Positions 38,101 to 46,017 of a DNA stretch of 64,000 bases are shown in pieces. Below the pieces are notes generated by a model that saw nothing but the letters and a program-made list of their open reading frames with translations, searched no databases and was not told where the DNA came from. The stretch covers positions 558,001 to 622,000 of the forward strand of contig CALLIK010000007.1 of the NCBI GenBank assembly GCA_938009235.1, in the 5' to 3' direction. The position numbers and the translations under genes were made by a program. Origin of the DNA: an uncultured Caulobacterales bacterium (GTDB lineage: Bacteria; Pseudomonadota; Alphaproteobacteria; Caulobacterales; Maricaulaceae). Every line of letters begins with the position of its first letter. Within the stretch, counting starts at the first letter, position 1.

Positions 38101-40257
38101 ACCAGCTACAACCGCAAACTCACGGGTTTGAAAGCGGAGTATATTGGCGATGATTTGCAAGTCTTAGGTTTTGCGGCTGAAACAAACCAAGGCTTTACGA
38201 AAGATGAAATTGGAGCGGAAGGTCTATCTGGTCCTTATGAATTGTCGCATGATGAAATTCTGCCCCAGTCGGAAGAAGTTGTGATTGAAACGCGTGACCG
38301 TGTGCGACCAGATATCATTCTGGAGAGCAAAACACTTGTGCGCTATTTAGATTACACATTGGACTATTATACTGGGCAGTTGACCTTCCGTTTACCCGTT
38401 GATGCGACAGATGCTGAATTCAACCCGAATGTTATTGTGGTTGATTACGAGACATCTGAAGATGCGGAACGTAATATAACGGCTGGCGGGCGCGTTCAGG
38501 CGCAGTTCTTCGGTGACAAGTTACAAGTTGGGTCTACATTTATACACGAAAATGGAAGCTCTTTATCTGCGGGTGTGAAGTCTAATCAGATTGGTATCGA
38601 TTTCATTGCACAGTTGACTGATACAACAGGACTACGGGCAGAATACGCAGTAACTGATCAATCTGATGACGGACAAGGCGTTGCCAACGCTAAACTTCTA
38701 GAGATTGTACACACATCAGAAAAAATTCTGGCAGAAGCTTATTTCCGCGAAGAAGATGGTGATTTTGGTTTAAATCAAACAGGTTCGAACACGAATGGCC
38801 TGCGCCGTTATGGTGCACGTGGCGAGTTCAAAGTGAATGAATTGACAGATGATAAAACTGGACGCCGTACCACGAGTAAGTTGAGGGCTGAGATTTACAG
38901 GGAAGAAAACCTTGGAACTGATAATGCGAGAACCAGTGGTGAATTTTTAGCGTCGCAAAATGGAACGAAGTTGAATGTTTCAGGTGGGTTACGTGTTACA
39001 CAAGATGAATTTGTTGATGACGATGACCGGACATCCCTTCTGGCTGTAGCCCGTGCGTCTTATGAACTTGGCCGACATGGAATTACATTTCAGGCCTCTG
39101 CTGAGGCACCTATTGACGGCGAAGACGAAGTGTCTGGTCAACCGCAACGTCTAACATTTGGCGTGGACAAACGTATTGGGAATTTAGCCATTTTGAATGT
39201 ACGTCACGAATTACTTAATGGAGCAGGTCAAAAATCTGCAAATACAACATTAGGTATCTCTGCGACGCCATGGACAGGTGGTACAGCTACGGTTGCTGCA
39301 GATAATCTCACAAATGACAGCGGGCAACGTTTAGGTGCAACTGTTGGTTTGGACCAAACTGTGCGCTTGACGGATAAAATTTCTGGCCAAATCGGTGTAC
39401 GAGCTCGGCGGATGATCCGTGAGGAAGATGAATTTATACAAGTGGCTTCGGATGGAGTTATCTCGGCTGTGGAAACGAATACAGATTTCCAATCTATCTA
39501 TGTCGGCGCAGCTTATAGAGATGAAAAAATGAGTACATCCGCTCGCCTTGAAATGCGGGACACGACAGATGACCAAACTTGGGTGCTCGCCAGTTCGGCT
39601 GCAAGAGAACTATCTGATACGCTGTCTATTGCTGCAACTGCCCGTGCCCGTATTTCAGAAAGCCTAAGCGATACTGGAACGGATAAACGTTATGAAGCAC
39701 GTTTAGGTGCCGCATGGCGCCCACGAAATGAAGACACTGTATTCTTCAACCGGTTGGACTTTGTTAACTCGCAGCCGCTTAATGATATTAACACAACTAA
39801 ATTCGTCAATAACGCGGCGATGAACACCATGTTGTCTGACCGTTGGCAGCTGTCTACGAATCTCGGTACGAAATATGTAGAAACAGAAATTGATGATCAA
39901 ACTCTATCGAATTGGACGCATCTGTTGGGGGCTGAAACACGCTTTGATTTAACCGAAAAAATAGATTTTGGGTTGCGAGGTTCAGTGCTGACAAGCAAAG
40001 ATACAGGGACTGCATATTCTTGGGGCCCGAGTATCGGTGTGTCACCTGTTGACAATGTATGGGTTAGCGCGGGTTACAATGTTAAAGGGTTCAAAGATTC
40101 TGATTTTGAAGCGGCGGAATATGCTAGACAAGGTCTTTATCTTCAGCTTCGTGTGAAATTTGACCAAGATACGGCTAGCGGTCTTTTACGTCGAATTAGC
40201 CCAGCCGCGGATACACTTGGGCCAATAGAGTACCCTCAGGTGCTGACTACGCCATAA
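35155..40257 (+). CDS. Giant secreted protein: DUF11 and SdrD-B-like domains plus C-terminal outer-membrane barrel-like region
   Basis: 1,700 residues with a signal peptide (LLVLATTAWVGASSSLVYAQ). From about residue 365 to 465 is a DUF11 domain (LVVTKTADQPTADVGDYINYTVTIRNSG, split motif; RLYDTLPIGFRYV). About 500-600 is an SdrD-B/carboxypeptidase-like domain (STIIGRITEKSCDGDTDW, YTVSDANGLFHFEGITEGTHVVQV). About 660-860 are further beta domains (KHATGHKVVIRLNDQDIEGYY). From about 860 to the end are alternating aromatic/polar strands (AYYTIYGDQTYQDFEGVSRYPLF, LDYTLDYYTGQLTFRLPVDA) of the kind seen in large outer-membrane beta barrels. It probably sits in the outer membrane and displays the N-terminal domains or secretes its small neighbours. 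Start codon is an ATG at 35155 without a strong ribosome site. Confidence 0.82.
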   Translation: MTFKHSHITGLLVLATTAWVGASSSLVYAQDDLAARNYGTEVVNVASMTYTVGAETRSVRPEAAVFVIRPPATPAVIEFFRHAPTATDPILRAINGSDYSPSGQLDGPFTTTGNPITTGGQIVDLSSPIPLISATTYLAGELMYVSVTDAGRNLNSTEIDTVVITVNASNGDAITLRLYESGPDSGEFFAYLPSTDAQSDQNDNTITADGNTQLTATYVDIFDSTDVKVDTAVLNPLNRVFSSVDGTSIDEAVVTLINLDTGTRAIVYGVDGFSSFPSEVTSGEDSVDSAGLIYDNDIGEFRFPVVEAGTYRIEVEPPEGFNFSTVVSPENLGVLSQQKGFVVTEASLGETFTVSETGPLRFDVPLDPESSLVVTKTADQPTADVGDYINYTVTIRNSGVSAAPVRLYDTLPIGFRYVAGTTRVESVVSENPLVSDDATLLTFDMNILEPGETATLDYALFVGPGAHLGDAVNEAVVRDATLEQVSNIARASIRLREDLLRSTSTIIGRITEKSCDGDTDWVRPIDKGVGVNGVRIYTETGAYTVSDANGLFHFEGITEGTHVVQVDEETLPQGFELMTCEENTRYAGAMNSKFIDVQGGGIWRANFYLKQTGEIAEVAEEVSFNDATEHLDFDAKWLAEQDSTSEWAYPSSDRTPSSPSTHVGIKHATGHKVVIRLNDQDIEGYYYQGRDTSADGDVQISRWRGLPLQDGRNVFLADIFNSNGTKVDTLREEIWYVKNIARAIPVPDQSILVADGRTSPVIAIRMEDQSGRPVHAGRITTINLESPYRLYDESGDNRLREQTQELSAPLSNRRDFSVGADGILRVPLEPTLRTGKVTVIATLDTGREIPIYMYLEPEKRDWILVGLAEGSAALQDIEGNINASAGNADDIVADGRVAFFAKGMIKGNWLMTLAVDTDTNRGTRDSEFSGEIDPNAYYTIYGDQTYQDFEGVSRYPLFVKLEKRQAYALFGDYDTNITEGRLTSYNRKLTGLKAEYIGDDLQVLGFAAETNQGFTKDEIGAEGLSGPYELSHDEILPQSEEVVIETRDRVRPDIILESKTLVRYLDYTLDYYTGQLTFRLPVDATDAEFNPNVIVVDYETSEDAERNITAGGRVQAQFFGDKLQVGSTFIHENGSSLSAGVKSNQIGIDFIAQLTDTTGLRAEYAVTDQSDDGQGVANAKLLEIVHTSEKILAEAYFREEDGDFGLNQTGSNTNGLRRYGARGEFKVNELTDDKTGRRTTSKLRAEIYREENLGTDNARTSGEFLASQNGTKLNVSGGLRVTQDEFVDDDDRTSLLAVARASYELGRHGITFQASAEAPIDGEDEVSGQPQRLTFGVDKRIGNLAILNVRHELLNGAGQKSANTTLGISATPWTGGTATVAADNLTNDSGQRLGATVGLDQTVRLTDKISGQIGVRARRMIREEDEFIQVASDGVISAVETNTDFQSIYVGAAYRDEKMSTSARLEMRDTTDDQTWVLASSAARELSDTLSIAATARARISESLSDTGTDKRYEARLGAAWRPRNEDTVFFNRLDFVNSQPLNDINTTKFVNNAAMNTMLSDRWQLSTNLGTKYVETEIDDQTLSNWTHLLGAETRFDLTEKIDFGLRGSVLTSKDTGTAYSWGPSIGVSPVDNVWVSAGYNVKGFKDSDFEAAEYARQGLYLQLRVKFDQDTASGLLRRISPAADTLGPIEYPQVLTTP

Positions 40258-40271
40258 TATAACCGTAAGGT

Positions 40272-41105
40272 TTAGCTATCTAATGCGCGACCTAAATAGA
40301 TATAGAGTTCTGGCAGGAGGCCTATATCTCCAACAGCCACAACACGGCCTCCATCAGCGGCGCTTTTGCCTTCCCAATTTGTAAGTCGTCCGCCCGCGCC
40401 ATGAATAATTGGGATGAGCGCGCGAACATCACATGGCTTCATTCCCGCCTCGACGATGATGTCCATTCGGCCTTCTGCGATCAACCCATACCCCAACGCA
40501 TCCAAACCTAAACGCATAAAACGTGTGCCAGCGCCAATGATCTTAAACGCCGCAAGCTCTCCGGGACGGAACATCCCGAACGGCGCTGTGCAGCCTAAAA
40601 CGGCATCACGGATTTCAGCGCAAGATGATGTTTTAAGTGAGGTAAGCGTGACATCTGAATTAACTTCAGTTTCGAGCCAAGACTTACAATGGTCCGCATC
40701 CGTATGACCGACATAACGTTTACCCAACGCTGGAAGGTCTATCATACCTAAAACAGGGTCGTTATTGTGAGAGAGTGCAATGAGCGTACTCCACACAGGG
40801 ACCCCTGCCACGAAGGCACGGGTTCCGTCGATGGGGTCCAATGTCCACGAAAACCCATTCGCACCGACGTAGTCTGAACGTTCTTCGCCTTCGATTGAAT
40901 CTTCAGGGAATTTAGTTCGTATCTCCGCCCGTAGAGCGTCTTCTGCGTCGATGTCGGCTTGCGTGACTGGGTCGTAATGACCTTCACCCGCCTTATTCTC
41001 TACTCCCTTAGGGTCAGCGAAGAGAGGCAAGGTGATGTCACGTGCTATCTTTGACAGCACGTGCAAGTGATCAAGCCGCGTTTTGATTTCAACAGATAGA
41101 GTCAT
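40272..41105 (-). CDS. hisN: Histidinol-phosphatase, inositol-monophosphatase type
   Basis: 277 residues of the Mg-dependent IMPase fold. The motifs are DPVTQADIDAED (metal site), EGEERSDY, and WTLDPIDGTRAFVAGVPVW, where DPIDGTR plus the AFVAG signature distinguishes HisN-like from inositol phosphatases; the C-terminal IVEAGMKPCDVRALIPIIHGAGG supplies the last metal Asp. It probably makes histidinol from histidinol phosphate. It is convergent with the barrel gene. Confidence 0.9.
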   Translation of the reverse strand: MTLSVEIKTRLDHLHVLSKIARDITLPLFADPKGVENKAGEGHYDPVTQADIDAEDALRAEIRTKFPEDSIEGEERSDYVGANGFSWTLDPIDGTRAFVAGVPVWSTLIALSHNNDPVLGMIDLPALGKRYVGHTDADHCKSWLETEVNSDVTLTSLKTSSCAEIRDAVLGCTAPFGMFRPGELAAFKIIGAGTRFMRLGLDALGYGLIAEGRMDIIVEAGMKPCDVRALIPIIHGAGGRLTNWEGKSAADGGRVVAVGDIGLLPELYIYLGRALDS

Positions 41106-41138
41106 GATTGGGCAGCTATCAGTCTTGGCTCGAGGTGT

Positions 41139-41543
41139 CTATTGCGCAACCAAACGTAACTTTGGCTTTGCTGCCTGCTCAAGAGACTTTGCAAGATCCA
41201 AAAGATGCTTTCGTGGTGCGTCATCCATCGCATAATAAGCGCGAACGAGATCCATGGTTTCCTTACGAGATAACACATCTGGAGCAATGACATCTGGGTT
41301 GGGTTCACTCGAAAGAGGATCGTGTGAGCCCAAGCCTTCGTAAAAATATTGTATAGGAACGGATAAGGCTTCCGACAATTCAAACAATCGCGCGGCCGAG
41401 ACACGGTTTGCGCCGCACTCATACTTTTGGATTTGTTGGAACCGAATCCCAACTTCTTCTGCTAAAGTCTGTTGTGTGAGGCCTAGAAGGCGACGACGGC
41501 GGCGTAAGCGTTTGCCTACATGTAAATCAATATCGCTGGTCAT
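41139..41543 (-). CDS. XRE-family transcriptional regulator
   Basis: 134 residues from the ATG at 41543. A helix-turn-helix of the Cro/CI type occupies residues 8-65: VGKRLRRRRRLLGLTQQTLAEEVGIRFQQIQKYECGANRVSAARLFELSEAL. A C-terminal helical tail follows. This arrangement is common in small alphaproteobacterial regulators similar to those near stress or surface genes. It is about 35 bases upstream of hisN on the same strand, so the two may share a transcript. Targets unknown. Confidence 0.88.
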   Translation of the reverse strand: MTSDIDLHVGKRLRRRRRLLGLTQQTLAEEVGIRFQQIQKYECGANRVSAARLFELSEALSVPIQYFYEGLGSHDPLSSEPNPDVIAPDVLSRKETMDLVRAYYAMDDAPRKHLLDLAKSLEQAAKPKLRLVAQ

Positions 41544-41704
41544 TCTAAAATCCCCTACGGTTGTTTGTGTGTTCGCTTCATAGGGGAGCAAGTGCCGTGC
41601 CAATGTTTCGCCTCTTGGGGGAATGATGCTGAGAAAAATGTAATAGTTAGAGACAAATCCTCAATTTTTGAGTGTTTCATATGAGGTGCTTTTACATGAG
41701 GTAG

Positions 41705-42595
41705 TTATTGCGCCGCGACATCCTGCGGACGTGACTGTTCAATAATAGTGCGGCTGATGCGTTCTAGGTCGTCTTTGAGTTTCCGATACCCTGGCTTTGG
41801 CGCCAAGGTGACAGGGTTAACGTAGATGTCTCGATTTAGTTCAATCTGGATGGCTTCGACTCCGTTAACAGGAGACCCATAATGTGCGGTCGTGTAACCC
41901 CCCGCATAAGGGTAGTTAACGCCAACATTATAACCGGCCTGTGTGAAGAGCGCCTTGAACTGCTTCACAGTATCAGGGTGACAAGAGGTTCCGAACTTAT
42001 CCCCTAGAATTACGTCAGGACGTCTCGCGCCCATAGGTGCGAAGCCCGGCATTGAGTGGCAATCTATCAAGAGTGCGCGTCCAAAGCGCTCCAATGATTG
42101 ACTAAGGAGGCCCTGCAGTGTTGCGTGATATGGATGATAGAGCGTATCTAAGCGCGCCTTAATCTCTGGAATCTTGAGAGGGCGAGAATAAATAGAGATC
42201 GTTTCAGACAAATTGATGGGCACAACACCGAGTCCTGCGGCTGAGCGTGGAGTCTGTGGATTGATCAGGTTGTGTCCCAATTCAGCCAACCACTCAGGGA
42301 GTAACTCATCTGGAGCCCTATTCACATCTACGACGATGCGTGGGAATAAAGCCCGTAAGAGTGGGGCTCCTGAATCAACGACGCTTTCAAATAGGGTGTC
42401 GACGAATATGTCTTCATTCCGTCGTAACTGATGTGCGGAAAGGTGAGAGCGCTTCAAAAGACTTTTAGGGTATATTGATCCCGAATGGGGCGAGGCAAAA
42501 AGAACACCAGAGCGCCAAGTCTGAGGATGATCTACAATATGTCCAGTACAATAGGTACTCAGGTCTTCAGATTTTGTTGTCTGTATGAATTTCAT
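41705..42595 (-). CDS. hutG: N-formylglutamate amidohydrolase
   Basis: 296 residues of the FGase family, which hydrolyses N-formyl-L-glutamate in histidine degradation or other N-formyl compounds. Characteristic text: FASPHSGSIYP, RNEDIFVDTLFESVVDSGAPLLRALFPRIVVDVNRAPDELLPEW (split motif), LIDCHSMPG and NRDIYV near the C-terminus. The ATG at 42595 is used; the in-frame codon just upstream is a TTG. No other hut genes are visible, so its real substrate is open. Confidence 0.85.
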   Translation of the reverse strand: MKFIQTTKSEDLSTYCTGHIVDHPQTWRSGVLFASPHSGSIYPKSLLKRSHLSAHQLRRNEDIFVDTLFESVVDSGAPLLRALFPRIVVDVNRAPDELLPEWLAELGHNLINPQTPRSAAGLGVVPINLSETISIYSRPLKIPEIKARLDTLYHPYHATLQGLLSQSLERFGRALLIDCHSMPGFAPMGARRPDVILGDKFGTSCHPDTVKQFKALFTQAGYNVGVNYPYAGGYTTAHYGSPVNGVEAIQIELNRDIYVNPVTLAPKPGYRKLKDDLERISRTIIEQSRPQDVAAQ

Positions 42596-42736
42596 CAAAA
42601 ACGTCTATATAATGGAAAACCACGCGCGTCGTCAGACAATTTTAAACTTGCGAAGCTACAAGAATGTCGCGACTGGCCGATGTGTTGCATAGCATGAAGG
42701 TCTAAGTTCATAATGAAACACGACGGGGACAGGAAT

Positions 42737-43096
42737 ATGGCCACAATTCTATATGCCGAAGATGATGACGCAATGCGTAAGTTCTTTGAGAAGGCGCTGG
42801 AAAAGGCTGGTCATCACGTTATTGCCTGCGCCGATGGGGAACGGGCCTTAAGGGCATTGAAGTTTGCCGATGGTGCTTTCGATTTGCTTCTAACCGACAT
42901 TATGATGCCGGGCATGGATGGTATCGAGCTTGCAAAACAGGCTGAAACACTGTCTCCAGGTATTAAAATCATGTTTATTACAGGCTTTGCTGCTGTTGCT
43001 ATGAGCGACCAAGATGCCAGCAATCAGACCGTTTTGTCCAAACCTGTGCATTTGCGCCAATTGGTCAACGAAGTTGATCGTTTGATTGCCGCATAA
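42737..43096 (+). CDS. cpdR: CpdR-like single-domain response regulator
   Basis: 119 residues, a bare receiver domain: acidic pocket EDDDAMRKF, phosphorylatable Asp in LLLTDIMMPGMDGIELA, the threonine in MFITGF and the lysine in VLSKPVHLRQLVNEVDRLIAA. The MFITGFAAVA...KVLSKPFHLR-like stretch is the recognisable CpdR signature, and the protein ends in AA as CpdR does. In Caulobacter CpdR delivers substrates such as PdeA and CtrA pathway proteins to ClpXP. Start chosen at MATILYAEDDD with GGGGACAGGAAT upstream. It is next to the island's tRNA target. Confidence 0.88.
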   Translation: MATILYAEDDDAMRKFFEKALEKAGHHVIACADGERALRALKFADGAFDLLLTDIMMPGMDGIELAKQAETLSPGIKIMFITGFAAVAMSDQDASNQTVLSKPVHLRQLVNEVDRLIAA

Positions 43097-43219
43097 CTTA
43101 TAAAAGACGCTGCGATTACCTAGGGATTAGGGCTTGCTACCTCGTAATGCCTTGCGTATATCGCCGTTTCCCGAACGCGTATGACCTTTGGTCGAGCGCT
43201 TCAACGTTCAGATTTGGAC

Positions 43220-43294
43220 GGGCGATTAGCTCAGTGGGAGAGCACTACATTGACATTGTAGGGGTCACTGGTTCAATCCCAGTATCGCCCACCA
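43220..43294 (+). tRNA. tRNA-Val (GAC)
   Basis: The acceptor stem GGGCGAT pairs with ATCGCCC, followed by A and an encoded CCA. The D arm is GCTC..GAGC. The anticodon stem is CTACA/TGTAG around TTGACAT, anticodon GAC. The T arm is ACTGG TTCAATC CCAGT. All four arms are intact. Its 3' half from 43247 to 43294 is the attachment site of the downstream island. Confidence 0.96.
43247..43294 (+). repeat. attL: left attachment repeat within tRNA-Val
   Basis: A 48-base perfect direct repeat shared with 50919-50966. It begins at ACATTGACATTG of the anticodon arm and runs through the CCA end. The intact tRNA is therefore restored by the incoming element's left end. Confidence 0.95.
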
Positions 43295-43597
43295 TCCTGA
43301 CTTACATTTAGTTTAACGATAACAACACGTTAGACTAAATGTGTCTATTTTTCAAGTTCTTAGTGAAGTGCTGAGCGAAGGGCTTAAGTGCTATGTAAGT
43401 GCAAAAGCGTATTTTGAAGAAATTCTTAATAGTAATTGCCGCTTAGCTGTATTCACTAAGAAAACCATCTCTAAAGGCTTTGTTACAGAAATATGTGATT
43501 TTGTTGATCCAAGTTTGTACGGTTGTTATTCTGCTGCACCCTCCTCTGGATAGCTTCAGGCGTTGATATCAAGCGCTAGGGTGACTACTTAGAGTGG
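43295..43597. other. Left-end noncoding region of the island with probable integrase arm sites
   Basis: No convincing gene. It holds TAAGTGCTA and TAAGTGCAA eleven bases apart at 43383-43405. The same pair (TAAGTGCAA twice) lies at 50771-50793 just upstream of the integrase gene. One helical turn of spacing and presence at both ends fits binding sites for the integrase's N-terminal domain. A 70-codon frame over this region has no ribosome site and is doubtful. Confidence 0.6.
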
Positions 43598-44083
43598 ATG
43601 ACAAGTCCAGCTGAAGAACTTCGTACCATAAAACGTTTATGGGCAGGAAATAGGTGTAAAACCATTGAGCTTGCAGCTGATTCCTCAATACGGGTTTACT
43701 GTGATAAAGTTGGTGGTAATTGTGATCGCTGGGTATTCATTATGGAGGAGGGTAATGAAGATGTTGTCGCTATTGCGTCTCTGACTCATTGGGAGGACTT
43801 TGAAAATTTACCGTGTTTGCATCTCGGTTACGCGGTTGTCCCAGATAGCCAAGGAAAGGGGTATGGCGAAAAAATGGCTAGGTTAGCTATATCTAGTATA
43901 GAGACATTCCTCAATAATAAAGGGATAACCAACTGGTATGTTTCCGCTTTAGTAGGTGTAGAAAACATTAAATCTCACGTTATAGCTAGGAAGGTTTTTG
44001 GTGAGCATATTAATCGTTCCGTCGACCCTGTTACAAAAATAGAAAACTTAGTGTTTAGGCAAGAGTATAAATCCCCAACTTAA
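43598..44083 (+). CDS. GNAT family N-acetyltransferase
   Basis: 161 residues. The acetyl-CoA loop is LGYAVVPDSQGKGYGEKMARLAI (motif split: VVPDSQGKGYGEKM), with beta-strand FIMEEGNEDVVAIASLTHW before it and a C-terminal VENIKSHVIARKVFG that matches the family's motif B. The substrate is unknown; small acetyltransferases on islands often modify antibiotics or toxins. The ATG at 43598 lacks a strong ribosome site. Confidence 0.82.
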   Translation: MTSPAEELRTIKRLWAGNRCKTIELAADSSIRVYCDKVGGNCDRWVFIMEEGNEDVVAIASLTHWEDFENLPCLHLGYAVVPDSQGKGYGEKMARLAISSIETFLNNKGITNWYVSALVGVENIKSHVIARKVFGEHINRSVDPVTKIENLVFRQEYKSPT

Positions 44084-44401
44084 AGCTAACGTCTATATCC
44101 AAACAACCATCAAAGGTAGAGGCTTGTGACACAAGCCATTAAAAGAATGCAGTCTACTTAATTTGTCAAAATTAGATTATATTAAGTAAAAACTGAAGAG
44201 CTTGAAATCTTATTAAGTCACAGTCACTTTTACTGTGGGCTTAACTTCAACTGGGACTTCGATTATTAGTGAAGGGTACCACGAATTATTATGAGCACTT
44301 AATGCATTCTATCAAACAGTGTTAGCCTGCATGTTTTCAAAAATTATAAATTTATATTTATACCCATACTTATATCGACATTTTATTTTAATTGAATTTA
44401 A
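44084..44401. other. A/T-rich noncoding stretch, nothing recognised
   Basis: About 320 bases, A/T-rich, with no credible frame on either strand and no strong hairpin. It separates the acetyltransferase from the transposase remnant. Confidence 0.5.
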
Positions 44402-44454
44402 GACTCGTAAGGAGTTGTTTTCGTTTTTCTGGTGTCATTGGTCCAAAAAATGAG
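44402..44454 (+). repeat. Left copy of a roughly 53-bp direct repeat flanking the transposase remnant
   Basis: Begins GACTCGT and contains CGTTTTTCTGGTGT and CAAAAAAT. The second copy at 44918-44970 aligns without gaps at about four bases in five. It probably marks the ends of the decayed insertion or an internal duplication. Confidence 0.6.
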
Positions 44455-44519
44455 TTTTGACTCTGTGTGACTCTCCTAGAGTTCTCTTGGTTGCCTCAAG
44501 CAAAGATGTGCATGGGGGT

Positions 44520-44911
44520 AAGTAGCCTAAGCACTACATCAACATTATGGCATGTTCTTACTTGGCGCACTGTCATGCAGTCGTCCAAGATTGGCCTACA
44601 GAAGTGGGTTATCGCGATGTACCTAATGTTCACAAACCTCAAAGGCTTGTCTAGCATGAAGTTACACCGCGACCTTGGCCGTCACTCAAAAGATAGCATG
44701 GTTTATGGCGCAGAAAATCCGTGAAGGTTGGAACGACGGCCAAGACGGCGACAATCTAGAAGGCATTGTTGAAGTCGATGGGACTTATATCGGCGGTAAG
44801 TCTAAGAATATGCACGTGAAAAATCGCAAGGCCCGCAAACAGTATTCAAATAAGGGAACTGTTGTCGGTATGATTGAACGCGATGGTGAAATACGCGTGG
44901 CTCATAATTGA
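44520..44911 (+). pseudogene. Broken IS1595 (ISXO2-like) transposase remnant
   Basis: The upstream frame (44467-44724) reads KIGLQKWVIAMYLMFTNLKGLSSMKLHRDLG, like the IS1595 N-terminal helix region before the LGV..KTAWFM segment. The sequence then continues in another frame from 44675 as VTQKIAWFMAQKIREG, EVDGTYIGGKSKNMH and GTVVGMIERDG, then stops. The DDE domain is cut after the first catalytic Asp region and the gene is frameshifted, so it cannot make an active transposase. Confidence 0.78.
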
Positions 44912-44917
44912 ATGAAA

Positions 44918-44970
44918 GACTCGTACAGAGTCTTTCTCGTTTTTCTGGTGTAATCGGTTCAAAAAATTAC
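44918..44970 (+). repeat. Right copy of the roughly 53-bp direct repeat
   Basis: Begins GACTCGTACAGAG and ends near CAAAAAATTAC. Partner of 44402-44454. Confidence 0.6.
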
Positions 44971-45173
44971 CACTGGCTCTATGCGAGTATCTAATAGCCT
45001 TATAGGGCGATTCAAGCGGCAAGTTGAGCAAGATTATTCTATGAGCATAATTGGGGGCCGTTTATCGAGTTAAACTACAGGTTATAAATAAAAATGAGTA
45101 ATGTTTGAGTCTATTTATACCCGCTAATATGCAGGCTATGATGTTGAAAAAATTGAATAGTTTTGCAATTTCT

Positions 45174-45370
45174 CTGAGTAACATCTACTATATAAAACCT
45201 ATTTCAGGTCTTCTTCTTATTATTTTTCTTATATATAGATAAAAGAAAAAAAAGAGCTAAAGAAATTACGCAAAGGTAAATGTTACTCAGCGTAAAGGGT
45301 AAATAATATATACACTTCAATTACTTAACTGCTGTTTAGGGGGGTATAAAAGAGGCAAAATGTTACTCAG
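45174..45370. repeat. Three copies of ATGTTACTCAG upstream of the Cys-rich gene
   Basis: ATGTTACTCAG occurs directly at 45280-45290 and 45360-45370, both followed by a CGTAA within a few bases, and inverted at 45174-45184. The surrounding gap (44971-45480) is very A/T-rich with no trusted frame. Eleven-base repeats 80 bases apart suggest an operator or iteron-like site controlling the following gene. Confidence 0.6.
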
Positions 45371-45480
45371 GGCGTAACCTTTTGCAGTTTGTGGCCACTG
45401 GGAGAAGAGCAAGCCGAAATCACTTGCGATAGATATAATAAAAGGCTTTGAGGGGATATTAAAGTGGAAGGTCTCATATA

Positions 45481-45996
45481 GTGTCCAATCAAGCTTGGCA
45501 TAAGTACAGACAGAGATGGGCCGATGCAGGTAACCCTCTAACGGGGTGGGAATATGTTGATATCGAAGATATGCAGCCAGAGCGCGAAGTATGTTCGTTT
45601 TGTCCTAAATTGCTGCGGTATGTGCACATCATAAAGCATTTCGAGCAAAACTTAACCGAACGCGTTGGGTGTATTTGTTGCGGTCGTCTTACGGGGGATG
45701 AAGAGGGAGCAAAAAAACGTCAAGATAGCAAGAAACACCAGAATATTAGAAAAAGTAATTTCCTAAAAAATGGATGGTGCGAAACTGAAACGTCCGATGG
45801 TCTACTTTGGACTCTTTCGGCGAGGAAAGCTGAATGTAAAATCTTTATGCACGCTGTGGGGAATTATACGGCAAAGATATGCCCAAAGAACTTAGAAAAA
45901 AATGTTCCGCTAATAACCATCGACAATGACACCTATTGTGTCTTTTTGAAGGAAATGCAGGATCAAGTGTTTGAAAAGTATGACATGCTCAAGTGA
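45481..45996 (+). CDS. Cys-rich putative zinc-binding protein
   Basis: 171 residues from a GTG. Two cysteine clusters, CSFCPKLLRYVHIIKH (about residues 38-53) and VGCICCGRLTGD (about 60-71), form a likely zinc site. A Lys-rich stretch (KKRQDSKKHQNIRKSNFLKNGW) follows, then a beta-rich C-terminus. I do not recognise a family. It is convergent with the ABC ATPase module, ending about 20 bases from it, and lies downstream of the ATGTTACTCAG repeats. A DNA- or RNA-binding island protein is plausible. Confidence 0.68.
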   Translation: MSNQAWHKYRQRWADAGNPLTGWEYVDIEDMQPEREVCSFCPKLLRYVHIIKHFEQNLTERVGCICCGRLTGDEEGAKKRQDSKKHQNIRKSNFLKNGWCETETSDGLLWTLSARKAECKIFMHAVGNYTAKICPKNLEKNVPLITIDNDTYCVFLKEMQDQVFEKYDMLK

Positions 45997-46017
45997 TTTT
46001 CATGATGCTATTTGCAT

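Noticed and set aside
43341-43553. 70-codon frame at the island's left end
   Set aside because: No ribosome site, no recognisable domain, and it covers the likely integrase arm sites.
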